DNA of 48,898 nucleotides from contig DWXS01000077.1 in assembly GCA_019119045.1 (NCBI GenBank), positions 1 through 48,898 on the forward strand, in the 5' to 3' direction. Of this stretch, positions 9,304 through 17,748 are shown piece after piece. The position numbers and the translations under genes are program-made. This stretch comes from Candidatus Mailhella merdavium (GTDB taxonomy: Bacteria > Desulfobacterota > Desulfovibrionia > Desulfovibrionales > Desulfovibrionaceae). Each line of letters starts with the position of its first letter. The first letter of the stretch is position 1. Under the pieces are notes generated by a model that searched no databases, was not told the origin of the DNA, and worked only from the letters and a program-made list of their open reading frames with translations.

Positions 9304-9975
9304 TTAGTTCGCACTTGCTGCGGATTCGGCGGGTGCGGCAGGTTCTGCCGTTGCGGCTGCATCGGTCTGAGCGGCGCCTGCGGATGTTTCTGCGGGAGTT
9401 TCCACAGAACTTTCTGCAGGAACTTCTGCCGCTGCGTCGGAAGCTTCAGGCGCGGGGGCGGACTCCAGAGAAGGCAGCGGGCCGAAATCGATGGTTTCCT
9501 TATCCAGCTTGGACACAACTTCGGCGGTGATATCCACAGCCTGATCGTAGGACAGAACAGTTCCGGCCTCGAAAACTACGCTCATGCCTTTTTCCACACG
9601 GCACTCGCCGATCACCTTCTGCAGAACGCCCTGAAGAGTCTGCACCACTTTCTGCTGTTCCGCCTCAAGAGCAGCCTGCATGGTGTAAAGCTGCTGCTGC
9701 ATCTCCACCTGAAGACGCTGCTTTTTCACGTCATCCTTGGCTTCTTCGGCAGCTTCCAGCTCCTTCTGCATGGCTTCCAGCTTGGCCATGGCTTCGTTCT
9801 GAAGCTTTTCCAGACGTTCCGTGGCGAGCTTGGCCTGCTTGGACTGTTCATACACCTGTACGGTCTGAACCACGCCGACAACAGGTTTCGGAGCCTCTTC
9901 CTTGTTTCCGCCCATGCCCATGAGACCAAACATGCTCAGAGCCAGCAGTCCGCCCAGAATGACGTTCTTTTTCAT
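9304..9975 (-). CDS. OmpH/Skp-like periplasmic coiled-coil protein
   Basis: A 223-aa exported protein with an N-terminal signal (MKKNVILGGLLALSMFGLMG) followed by a GVVQTVQVYEQSKQAK segment typical of the first strand of Skp/OmpH. A long charged coiled coil follows (about 50-110, rich in E/K/Q/A: LEKLQNEAMAKLEAMQKELE), then the closing strand region (GMSVVFEAGTVLSYDQAVDI and TAEVVSKLD). Skp is a trimeric periplasmic chaperone for outer-membrane proteins. The C-terminal 50 residues are an odd low-complexity tail of Ala/Glu/Pro/Thr/Ser not found in ordinary Skp; it may be a flexible linker. It is a single gene with its own terminator; a lytic transglycosylase gene lies about 210 bases upstream in the same direction. 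Confidence 0.8.
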   Translation of the reverse strand: MKKNVILGGLLALSMFGLMGMGGNKEEAPKPVVGVVQTVQVYEQSKQAKLATERLEKLQNEAMAKLEAMQKELEAAEEAKDDVKKQRLQVEMQQQLYTMQAALEAEQQKVVQTLQGVLQKVIGECRVEKGMSVVFEAGTVLSYDQAVDITAEVVSKLDKETIDFGPLPSLESAPAPEASDAAAEVPAESSVETPAETSAGAAQTDAAATAEPAAPAESAASAN

Positions 9976-10188
9976 TCCTTCATCCTTGTATTGCGCACCG
10001 GAGCGCGCGGTTGACCGTTATCTTCGCCCTCCCGGTTTTCTGAAGGGCCGGGGAGAGGAAGAAATACAATGTTTCCATATTCGAGGCAATGGCCCGACCC
10101 CGGCTCCACGGAAAAACTCACGCTCTGCGGCGCAAGAAGTATTTCGTCCCGGAAAGAGCCGTCTTCCCGATAATGGGGGGGCCTGTCG

Positions 10189-11295
10189 TCAGTCGGCATA
10201 CGCCAAGGGAGAAAGCTTTCCTTTTTCATCCCGCACGGCAACTGCTCCCCCGCCGACTTCAGCGGCATAGACATGACGGGCGGCCAGCACCTTGCGTACA
10301 AAGGAGCGCGTTTCGAGAGCGGGCAGCGATTCCTGAAGCTTGAAGTACACTTCCTCGGGCGTCATGGAATTAATGACGTCAAAAGCTTCTTCTCTGCTGT
10401 TTCCGAACTGACGCAGCACTGTACCGGAGCCTCCATTATAAGAGGCAATGGCACAATATTCTCTGCTCAACGGATTCTTGATGCCGCCGAGATGAGCTGA
10501 ATGCAGCAGGTGCAGATAAATTACGCCATAGCGGATATTCTGTTCGGGATTAAGCAGCTCTCCCGCGGATGGAGTGCCGCCCTCTCCCAACCAGCGGTTG
10601 ACCTCGCGTCCTGCCGTTTCCGGAACAATCTGCATGAGTCCGTGTGCGCTCCGACCGCTTATCTGGTTCGGATCGAAACTGCTTTCCACCTGCATGACGG
10701 CGAGTACAAGCGCCGGATCAACGCCATAGCGCGCAGCAAATCTATGGACAATGTCATGATAGCGTAAAGAACGCTCAACCATGCTCTTGCCTGCAAAGCC
10801 CGGCTCCAGCGGAGTACGGGGCAACGCCTCAAAATCAACAATTCCCGGGCACAACTGCACACCGGAAGATTTCTTTCCGTTTTCCATCCACGCAGAAATA
10901 CGAGGAGAAGCGGCCAGAAGCTCGGGAAGGCTGCGAACCAGCCGCGTGCCGCTTTCGGAAGGTCCGGAGAAAGCCAGCGGCCGCAGAGGTTCCTTTAAAA
11001 GTTCCCGAATCAGGGGGAAGGGAAGCTGACTGAGCCGAGTCGGAACAGGCTGGAGAAAAGTTCCCGCAGAGCTGTCCGCGTCGTCAAGCTGCAGGCGGAA
11101 TACTGCGCTCGGCATGGCGGGCCGGGCGGTGTCCTGAGCCACGCTGCTCATAGGCAGGCTGGATTCCTGTATGGAGCGACACAGCGGACGACTGACGCTG
11201 GGCAGAGAATGCGGCCAGGGGAGAAAGCCGAGCAGAAGCCCGACCAGCGTGCATCCTGCCACGCCAATCCCCATACCCAACACGGTTTTCCGCAT
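10189..11295 (-). CDS. lytic transglycosylase (SLT domain, MltC-like)
   Basis: Peptidoglycan lytic transglycosylase. The C-terminal third carries the SLT fold: YGVDPALVLAVMQVESSFDP with the catalytic Glu in VESSF, then SGRSAHGLMQIVPETAG, YLHLL and AIASYNGGSGTVLRQF. The following EEAFDVINSMTPEEVYFKL resembles the tail of MltC. I placed the start at the ATG preceded by GGAAGG (8-base spacing); this gives MRKTVLGMGIGVAGC, a possible lipoprotein signal with the lipobox VAGC, although the residues after Cys stay hydrophobic, so a plain membrane anchor is also possible. Upstream in-frame starts at 11313 and 11346 (TTG) have weaker ribosome sites. The middle part, about 200 residues, is not recognisable. 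Role: cell-wall turnover in the periplasm. Confidence 0.88.
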   Translation of the reverse strand: MRKTVLGMGIGVAGCTLVGLLLGFLPWPHSLPSVSRPLCRSIQESSLPMSSVAQDTARPAMPSAVFRLQLDDADSSAGTFLQPVPTRLSQLPFPLIRELLKEPLRPLAFSGPSESGTRLVRSLPELLAASPRISAWMENGKKSSGVQLCPGIVDFEALPRTPLEPGFAGKSMVERSLRYHDIVHRFAARYGVDPALVLAVMQVESSFDPNQISGRSAHGLMQIVPETAGREVNRWLGEGGTPSAGELLNPEQNIRYGVIYLHLLHSAHLGGIKNPLSREYCAIASYNGGSGTVLRQFGNSREEAFDVINSMTPEEVYFKLQESLPALETRSFVRKVLAARHVYAAEVGGGAVAVRDEKGKLSPLAYAD

Positions 11296-11592
11296 TTTCA
11301 TCACCTTCCGCATATGATTCTGAACGCTCCATCTTCCTTTTCTCAAATTTGTTCATTATTTGCAAGACTAATGCCAATATATGATCTACGGGGATTCAAA
11401 AGCCTTCGGACCCGGAGCTGACGGAATCATGACAGGGAAGCTGTTCAGAAATCAGGCAGAGCCAGCCCGCTACCGTTCAAAAACAAGCCGCTTTTCATGG
11501 TATCGGAATCAAAATCCTGCCGTATCCGGCAAGGAACCTTCGGACTTTGCTTACGGAAGCGGGGCATACCTGCTGCTTCCAGATCTCTCATC

Positions 11593-13149
11593 TCAATTCG
11601 TCAGTTTGTATTTTTCGCGCAGATCCTTCGGTTTCAACCCCATTCTGAACAGTCTGGCCCGCACGGTCTGGGGATGCAGCCCGAGCTTCCCGGCCGCCCC
11701 GAGAGGTCCGCTTACCCTGCCGTGACAGGATTTTATCGCCTCCAGCAGAATATCATCCTCCATTTTTTCGCCCGTTCCGTCCTGAGCTATGGGATGTTCT
11801 TTTTTTTCATCCGTTTCACGCAATGCTTCTTCTCTTCCGCCCATATGAATATTCAGTACGCTCCTGCGTGCAATGCTCGCTTCCACCATGGCTTCCTCGA
11901 TGACATGTCTCAACTGCCGGACATTCCCCGGCCACGGAGCCGAAAGCATGTTCCGTTCCGACTCTGGAGAAAGATGAAATCGTCCGGGAATATTCAGCAG
12001 ACCAGGAGAAACCTGACAAAAATACCGGGCAAGGACGGGTATGTCCTCCCGTCTGCGACGCAGAGGAGGTATTTCAATGCGATAATGGTTCAACCGATAC
12101 CAGAGATCCTCCCTGAACCTTCCTCCGGCTACCTCCTGTTCCAGCGATCTGTTGGTAGCCGCCAGTACACGCACGTTCACGGGCAGCACGCGATCGCTGC
12201 CGACCCTGCGGATACTGCGATCTTCCAGAACCCGCAAAAGCCTTGTCTGCGCGGCAGGAGACAACTCCCCCACTTCATCAAGAAAAAGCGTCCCGTTCTG
12301 AGCCTGCTCGAAATAACCTTTAGAGGGCCCATGCGCCCCGGTGAAGGCTCCCCGTTCATGGCCGAAAAGCAGGCTGTCGAGAAGATTTTCCGGCAAGGCT
12401 CCGCAATTGCATATCACCAGAGGAAAGCGCGCACGCCCCGAAAGGTGGTGAACGGCTTTGGCCAGCAGATCCTTGCCCACCCCGGATTCCCCCTCAATCA
12501 GCACGTTTATGTCCGTACCCGCAGCAGCCTCGGCGCGCCGAAGACTGTGGCTCATTCCCTTGCATTCGCGCAAAATTCTGAGCGCGTTTTCCGCCTGCTC
12601 CAGCGGCGTGGTCAGACTCGAAAGAGGTTCTTCTTCCGTCGGAAAAAATTTATTCACGACGGTCTGACATAAGGGATAGATGTACTTCAGCAGTTCGGCA
12701 TGTTCCCGCTCAAACCCGTCGATATTCTTCGCAACAAACGAAATGATGATGTGACTTTCCCTTGTCTCATTCAGCACCATCCCCATGACGGAAAAGTCGT
12801 GGGGAAAAATTGCTTCCAGATTCCTGCGGATAACGGGATCTTCCCGGTAATCCTTATGCCAGAATATCCGTCTTTCCTTATCATAGGAATGTTCCCTGCG
12901 ATCTTCGTGGGTCAGCAGATGAATACGTGTTGCTTCCAGACGTGGTTGTTCATTTAAATCACCGGCATAGGCCAGTGTGGTGGCATGCGCGGAATGGTGA
13001 TTGACATAATAACAGATCATGAACGAAGTCGGCACGAATTTTTCCATGGTGCTGAACAGACATTGCATCACCTGCTCAAAGCTGCACATGGATATCATGG
13101 TGGAAAACAGCTCACCCCGGATTGCCTGTGAAATGTCCGCCTGCTCCAC
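11593..13149 (-). CDS. sigma-54-dependent transcriptional activator (GAF-like/AAA+/HTH)
   Basis: A 518-aa enhancer-binding activator without a receiver domain. Residues about 1-170 form a GAF-like sensory region, so it probably binds a small molecule rather than being phosphorylated. The AAA+ domain (about 185-420) has Walker A GESGVGKD, the GAFTGA loop (267-272), Walker B LFLDE and the arginine-finger region FREDLWYRL. The C-terminal HTH (about 465-510) is slightly unusual: SGPLGAAGKLGLHPQTVRARLFRMG. It is divergent from the sulfatase-like/MFS pair and separated from it by 197 bases that contain a sigma-54 promoter facing that pair, so it almost certainly switches those genes on in response to their substrate. 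No clear terminator was found after it. Confidence 0.93.
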   Translation of the reverse strand: MEQADISQAIRGELFSTMISMCSFEQVMQCLFSTMEKFVPTSFMICYYVNHHSAHATTLAYAGDLNEQPRLEATRIHLLTHEDRREHSYDKERRIFWHKDYREDPVIRRNLEAIFPHDFSVMGMVLNETRESHIIISFVAKNIDGFEREHAELLKYIYPLCQTVVNKFFPTEEEPLSSLTTPLEQAENALRILRECKGMSHSLRRAEAAAGTDINVLIEGESGVGKDLLAKAVHHLSGRARFPLVICNCGALPENLLDSLLFGHERGAFTGAHGPSKGYFEQAQNGTLFLDEVGELSPAAQTRLLRVLEDRSIRRVGSDRVLPVNVRVLAATNRSLEQEVAGGRFREDLWYRLNHYRIEIPPLRRRREDIPVLARYFCQVSPGLLNIPGRFHLSPESERNMLSAPWPGNVRQLRHVIEEAMVEASIARRSVLNIHMGGREEALRETDEKKEHPIAQDGTGEKMEDDILLEAIKSCHGRVSGPLGAAGKLGLHPQTVRARLFRMGLKPKDLREKYKLTN

Positions 13150-13181
13150 AATACAGCCTCCTCTCTCATTTATATTATTTT

Positions 13182-13215
13182 TGATATCATTATTTTTTAT
13201 TTATATCATGTATCA
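13182..13215 (+). promoter_or_regulatory. candidate activator sites (TGATA/TATCA repeats)
   Basis: An AT-rich segment with a perfect palindrome TGATATCA (13182-13189) and a TATCATGTATCA element (13204-13215), centred about 75-100 bases upstream of the start expected from the sigma-54 promoter. This is the expected place for enhancer sites of the divergent activator. In AT-rich DNA such repeats can arise by chance. Confidence 0.3.
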
Positions 13216-13260
13216 AATCAATACAAATCAAAAACATGTTGAAATATAAAGTTATTTTTT

Positions 13261-13276
13261 TGGCACAATGTTTGCT
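13261..13276 (+). promoter_or_regulatory. sigma-54 (-24/-12) promoter for the sulfatase-like gene
   Basis: TGGCAC-AATGT-TTGCT is nearly identical to the sigma-54 consensus, with GG and GC 10 bases apart. The predicted start near 13287 leaves a 60-base leader ending in GGAGG before the ATG at 13347. Confidence 0.85.
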
Positions 13277-13346
13277 GTTATCCGTAACAACACCGGTGTT
13301 ACTCAAATATTTTATTACTGCTTCCATCTGATTCTGGAGGAATTTC

Positions 13347-14897
13347 ATGAATAATGCCATCGTCGTCATGTTTGACAGTCTGCAGTTCAACTATCTCGGC
13401 TGCTACGGCAATACCTGGATAAAAACCCCGAATTTCGACAGATTCGCTCGGGAAGGAGTACTCTTTGAAAACTGCTACATAGAAGGTCTGCCCACCGTAC
13501 CCTGCCGTCGGGCCATGCACACCGGCCGCTATACTCTGCCCAAGGCCGGATGGGTGGCACTGAACAGGGAAGATACCACCATTGCCGATCTGTGCTGGGG
13601 ACGGCCCATCGACACGGCCCTGGTGCTGGACTGCCCCATGTATCGCCTTCCCAAGTTCGGCTATACCAGAGGCTTCGACAAGGTCTGGTTCACGCACGGA
13701 CATGAAGCGGATCAGGGCTTTTATTCGCAGGACCCGCTCATTCATTTCAAGGTGGAAGACTTTATCGAGGATCACATCAGCGAGCAGGCGGATACCATCC
13801 TCGGCGAAAAAGTTATGTTCATCCAGGAAGAAGAAATCAACTCGTATCTCAAGCAGTGCCAGTACTGGAAATCCGACGAAGATCGCTACGTGGCCCGCAC
13901 CATGAAAAAGGCCGTCGAATATCTCGAGCAGGTCGATCGCAACAAGCAGTTCTTCCTCTGGGTGGACAGTTTTGATCCTCATGAACCCTGGAACCCGCCT
14001 TCTGTTTATCTTGGCTACCCCTGCCCCTACGATCCCGACTATAAGGGCAAGGATCAGTTCCTGCCGCTGATGGCTCCTGTGGAAGGCCTGTACACGGAAG
14101 AGGAAATGCACCACATCCGCATGTTGTATGCGGAACTCGTCACCCTCTGCGACAAGTGGCTGGGCTATTTCCTGGATAACGTGCGTCGCCTCGGCTTTGA
14201 AGAAAACACGCTGGTCATGGTCGTATCGGATCACGGCGAACCCATGGGCAACGGAGAACACGGCCACGGCATTATGCGGAAAATCCGCCCCTGGCCCTAT
14301 GAAGAACTTGCTCACGCGCCCATGTTCCTGCGCGCACCGGGCATTGCTCCCGGGCAGAGAATCAAGGCCTTTGTCCAGTCGGTAGACGTTGCGCCCACCG
14401 TCTGCGACTGGCTGGGAATAGGCGTGCATCCGGACATGCAGGGCAAGTCTCTGCTGCCTCTGGTACGCGGCGAAGTGGAAAAGGTGCATGATTTTGCCAT
14501 TGCCGGATTCTACAAATATTCCTGGTCCATCATCACGGAAGAATGGTCCTATATCCACTGGCTGCATAAGGGAGATACCACTCTGAGCGAATCCAGATAC
14601 GGGATGTACGGAAAAGGAACTTCCGAAGCTGCCGGAACGGTGGCCGTGGCGGACCCTGTTCTGAGCAAACCGAAGATCAGCAAGGAACTCGAAAATTACC
14701 TGAACGGAACCACCATGGACGGAGAAGCGCAATGGACCTGCACGCCCGGCTCCGTTGCCGAAGTGCCCGCCATCGACGAACTGTACAACAGGGCCGAAGA
14801 TCCCTTCCAGTTGCACAACGTGATCTCCGAACACCCGGATATCGCCAAAAAGCTCCTCTCCACACTCAAGACCTACATGCAGGATTTGCAGGCATAG
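13347..14897 (+). CDS. sulfatase-superfamily hydrolase with Thr at the nucleophile position
   Basis: A 516-aa member of the alkaline phosphatase/sulfatase superfamily; no export signal is seen, so it is cytoplasmic. Metal-site and catalytic landmarks are Asp10 in VVMFDSLQ (a single Asp where sulfatases usually have DD), the nucleophile loop LPTVPCRRAMHTGRY (48-62), WVDSFDPHEPW (205-215) and VVSDHGEPMGNGEHGHG (292-308). In true sulfatases the loop reads C/S-x-P-S-R and the Cys/Ser becomes formylglycine; here Thr50 occupies that place, so formylglycine cannot form. It therefore more likely acts as a phosphodiesterase/phosphonate-ester-type enzyme, or as a sulfatase using Thr. It is the first gene after a strong sigma-54 promoter and precedes an MFS transporter, which suggests uptake and cleavage of one esterified substrate. 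Confidence 0.88.
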   Translation: MNNAIVVMFDSLQFNYLGCYGNTWIKTPNFDRFAREGVLFENCYIEGLPTVPCRRAMHTGRYTLPKAGWVALNREDTTIADLCWGRPIDTALVLDCPMYRLPKFGYTRGFDKVWFTHGHEADQGFYSQDPLIHFKVEDFIEDHISEQADTILGEKVMFIQEEEINSYLKQCQYWKSDEDRYVARTMKKAVEYLEQVDRNKQFFLWVDSFDPHEPWNPPSVYLGYPCPYDPDYKGKDQFLPLMAPVEGLYTEEEMHHIRMLYAELVTLCDKWLGYFLDNVRRLGFEENTLVMVVSDHGEPMGNGEHGHGIMRKIRPWPYEELAHAPMFLRAPGIAPGQRIKAFVQSVDVAPTVCDWLGIGVHPDMQGKSLLPLVRGEVEKVHDFAIAGFYKYSWSIITEEWSYIHWLHKGDTTLSESRYGMYGKGTSEAAGTVAVADPVLSKPKISKELENYLNGTTMDGEAQWTCTPGSVAEVPAIDELYNRAEDPFQLHNVISEHPDIAKKLLSTLKTYMQDLQA

Positions 14898-15021
14898 CAG
14901 CCTTCTGATTCATCCGAAGCATGGCCGCCCGCGCCCATTTTCACCGCAACGGCGCGGACGGCTTTCCCCGATCGGTTTTCCGTTTATTCCCGTATCTTCA
15001 TCCTTCTTTTCGGAGTGACAT

Positions 15022-16332
15022 ATGAGCGATCGCATTCAATCGGATCCTGTCGAGTGCCAGCCGGATGACAACTGGCCCGTAGGCCGGAGAGCGGCATTTT
15101 ATACATGCTTCATCGTTCTTGGTCTGGGAGCTTTCGACTTTATCGATCGGCAGATTATGGCCGCAGTGCTGCCGTATATCAAGGCCGAATGGGCACTGAC
15201 CGACACGCAGCTCGGTATGCTCATCTCCATAGTAAATATCATGCTGGCGGTTCTGGTCATACCCAGCGCCTATTTCATCGATCGCTGGAGCCGTAAGAAA
15301 ATGATCGCCATCATGGGAGGCGTATGGAGTCTGGCCACCGGCGCATGTGCCTTTGCGGGAGGATACGGGCATATGCTGCTAGCCCGTCTTTTCATCGGCG
15401 CCGGAGAAGCCGGCTATAACCCTGCGGCACAGGCTCTGCTGACAGCGCAGTTTCCCAAAAAATATCAGGGAACCGCCATTGCCATCACCCAGATCGGCAT
15501 GACTCTCGGGATTCCTCTCGGTCTGGTCATCGGCGCTTTCATAGCTCAGCACTGGGGCTGGCGACACGCCTTCGGCGTAGTGGCCGTGCCCGGTATGATT
15601 CTGGCCGTCCTGGCACTATTCATCCGCGACTATCATTCTTCACCGGCACAGCCTTCCGGCGGACAAAGCGGAAGTAAAGAATCCTATCTGACCACAATGC
15701 TGCACCTGCTGCGTACCCCCTCGCTGATTTGCGCCTTTATCGGGGCGCCGCTCATGATGATGTATAACGGTGCAGTTATGAACTGGCTCCCCTCCTATCT
15801 GATTCGGGAAGGCGGACTGGATGCAGGAAAAAGCAGTAACATAGCGGCAATTATCATGCTCTCGCAGGTTGTAGGAGCCGGCTGCGTAGGCCCGGTCATC
15901 GATTCTCTGCGGCATCGGTACAAAAATGCGGCTCCGCTTGTACTGACAGGGGCCTTTGCTCTGGCTCTTGTCTTCCTGCTGACCGCCTATAATCTGATAA
16001 CTCCTGGTTCTTCCACCCAGATATGTCTTCTGTTCATCGGCTGCTCTTTTGCTGCCGTTACGGGAACAGGGTTCAGCGCAATCATCATAGGTCTGGTTGA
16101 TCCCCGAAAGCGCGCTACGGCCATCAGCCTGATGATCGTCGCACAGAATATCTTCGGCTTCGCGCTTGGCCCGCTGTTCACCGGCATACTCTCCGATCAT
16201 TTCGATCTGGCTACGGCCATGAACGCCATGTGCAGCGTCATTTTTCTTGCCATGCTGGTATGTCTGGTCTGTTCCTTCACCTACATCAGGGACGACGCAA
16301 AAACCGTGTGCCGAGACGTCAACTTCAATTAA
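15022..16332 (+). CDS. MFS transporter
   Basis: A 436-aa major facilitator with about 12 hydrophobic helices. The loop between helices 2 and 3 has the MFS signature in YFIDRWSRKKM, and helix 1 starts FDFIDRQIMAAVLPYIK, the pattern of Spinster-like and organic-anion MFS proteins. Helices 4-5 carry the glycine-rich RLFIGAGEAGYNPAAQALL segment. The start is an ATG after GGAGTG. It follows the sulfatase-like gene by 124 bases in the same direction and most likely shares its sigma-54 promoter; a strong hairpin ends the transcript. It should import the substrate of the hydrolase, or export its product, across the inner membrane. The identity of the compound cannot be read from the sequence. Confidence 0.92.
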   Translation: MSDRIQSDPVECQPDDNWPVGRRAAFYTCFIVLGLGAFDFIDRQIMAAVLPYIKAEWALTDTQLGMLISIVNIMLAVLVIPSAYFIDRWSRKKMIAIMGGVWSLATGACAFAGGYGHMLLARLFIGAGEAGYNPAAQALLTAQFPKKYQGTAIAITQIGMTLGIPLGLVIGAFIAQHWGWRHAFGVVAVPGMILAVLALFIRDYHSSPAQPSGGQSGSKESYLTTMLHLLRTPSLICAFIGAPLMMMYNGAVMNWLPSYLIREGGLDAGKSSNIAAIIMLSQVVGAGCVGPVIDSLRHRYKNAAPLVLTGAFALALVFLLTAYNLITPGSSTQICLLFIGCSFAAVTGTGFSAIIIGLVDPRKRATAISLMIVAQNIFGFALGPLFTGILSDHFDLATAMNAMCSVIFLAMLVCLVCSFTYIRDDAKTVCRDVNFN

Positions 16333-16414
16333 GATAACGCTTCCGGCACAGTCTTCCGGAATCTGAACCGGAACGCCCCATACGGAGTTCCGGCAGCACT
16401 CAGGACACAAAAAA

Positions 16415-16455
16415 GGCCACAGCGCGTCGGGCATAACGACCCGACGCGCTTTGTA
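16415..16455. terminator. bidirectional terminator between MFS and pheA
   Basis: The stem AGCGCGTCGGG / CCCGACGCGCT (16421-16450) has an 8-base loop. On the plus strand it is followed by TTTG; on the minus strand by GTGGCCTTTTTTG, so it can end both converging operons. A second small stem, GTCCCTT/AAGGGAC, follows at about 16458-16476. The rest of the 310-base gap (16333-16642) holds no gene that I can see. Confidence 0.8.
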
Positions 16456-16642
16456 TGTCCCTTCGGGCAAGGGACACTCCTGCTTGGCATCCCTCCCCCC
16501 GAGGGGATATCTGTCGAAGCCACCATTCAAAAATAATACCGGCTGTCAGGAATGTCCTTCCGTCGAAAGCTGCTCTGAAGTTCAGGCAGGCAGTCGGAAT
16601 TTCCGCAGCAGCTTCTCTCCCGAGTCTCGTCCTCCGAACGTC

Positions 16643-17746
16643 TCACAGCCTCGGCGTTTCATGCGGATAGACGCCGAGAACGCGCAGAGACTGACAACGG
16701 CCGCGCAGCCTTTCCAGCGTTTCCGCATGTTCAGGACGCAGCAGATCGCTGCCCGTATCCATGAAAAATACATATTCCCAGGCGCTTCCCCTCATGGGGC
16801 GGGATTCCAGCTTGGACATATTGATCCCGGCTTCGGCCAGCAGATCGAGAACCGCTGCCAGCGTTCCCGGACGATGGGCCACGGTGAACAGCAGCGAAGT
16901 TTTCAGCGTCGTATCAGGTCTGCCCTGAGGCGAATGAACCTCTCGTCCCGGAGCGATGACGGCAAAGCGCGTCCAGTTTGAGGATGAATCCTCCAGCGAT
17001 TCCGCAAGCACATTCAATCCCAGCATGGCCGCAAGACCGGGGTGTCCTATGGCGGCGGCGCCGGATTCATTCTTGACCCGGATCGCGGCGGCTGCGGTGG
17101 ATTCCTCCGGCACCAGCGCGGCAGAGGACAGATGCGCGCGCAGCCAGCCGCGGCTCTGTCCGAAGGGCTGGGGATGAGAATAAATCTTCTGCACGCCGTC
17201 AAGGGAACCTTCCTTGCTCATGAGGCAGAGCTGGATGCGACTGTAATGCTCGCCCACAATATGCACGCCGTATTCGGAAAAAAGATCGAAGCTCTGTCCT
17301 ATGCTTCCATGCAGAGAATTTTCCAGGGGAACCAGCCCCAGATCGCAGCTGCCTCCGGCCACGGCGCGGAATACTGCATCGAAGTTTTCATGCGGAGCGG
17401 CACTGATACCGTGTCCGAGACAATCCAGAGCCGCCATGTGAGAAAAGGTTCCTTCCGGCCCGAGAAAGGCCACACGCAAGGGCTGTTGCAGTGCGCGGGA
17501 GGAAGAGAATATTTCCCGCCATATTCTGGCGATATGATCGTCCGGCAAAGGCTCGCCGCTGCTCTCATGATTGAGCCGGAGCAGCCGATCCAGCACGGCA
17601 TGTTCCCGCTCGGGCCGGAATACGGGGCCGCCCTCCCCTTTCTTGAACGCTCCGACCCTGCGGCTTATTTCCGCACGACGCCGCAGCAGGGCCAGAAGTT
17701 CATCGTCGACCTCGTCAATGGCCGCCCTCAATTCCGTCAGTTCCAT
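16643..17746 (-). CDS. pheA: bifunctional chorismate mutase / prephenate dehydratase (P-protein)
   Basis: Converts chorismate to prephenate and then to phenylpyruvate, the committed steps to phenylalanine. Residues about 1-85 are an AroQ-type chorismate mutase helix bundle (LRAAIDEVDDELLALLRRRA). Residues about 90-270 are the prephenate dehydratase (VAFLGPEGTFSHMAA, LVPLENSLHGSIGQS, and SNWTRF with the catalytic Thr). The C-terminus is an ACT domain that binds Phe for feedback control (HRPGTLAAVLDLLAEAGINM, LESRP). The ATG chosen lies 2 bases past the upstream gene's stop, with AGGGA nearby; a GTG two codons earlier overlaps that stop. It is the last gene of the three-gene operon and lies behind the Phe/Tyr/Trp attenuator. 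Confidence 0.96.
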   Translation of the reverse strand: MELTELRAAIDEVDDELLALLRRRAEISRRVGAFKKGEGGPVFRPEREHAVLDRLLRLNHESSGEPLPDDHIARIWREIFSSSRALQQPLRVAFLGPEGTFSHMAALDCLGHGISAAPHENFDAVFRAVAGGSCDLGLVPLENSLHGSIGQSFDLFSEYGVHIVGEHYSRIQLCLMSKEGSLDGVQKIYSHPQPFGQSRGWLRAHLSSAALVPEESTAAAAIRVKNESGAAAIGHPGLAAMLGLNVLAESLEDSSSNWTRFAVIAPGREVHSPQGRPDTTLKTSLLFTVAHRPGTLAAVLDLLAEAGINMSKLESRPMRGSAWEYVFFMDTGSDLLRPEHAETLERLRGRCQSLRVLGVYPHETPRL

Positions 17747-17748
17747 GA

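Noticed and set aside
13299..14834. A 511-codon frame opposite the sulfatase-like gene
   Set aside because: The plus strand carries the superfamily motifs and a sigma-54 promoter; the antisense frame has none.
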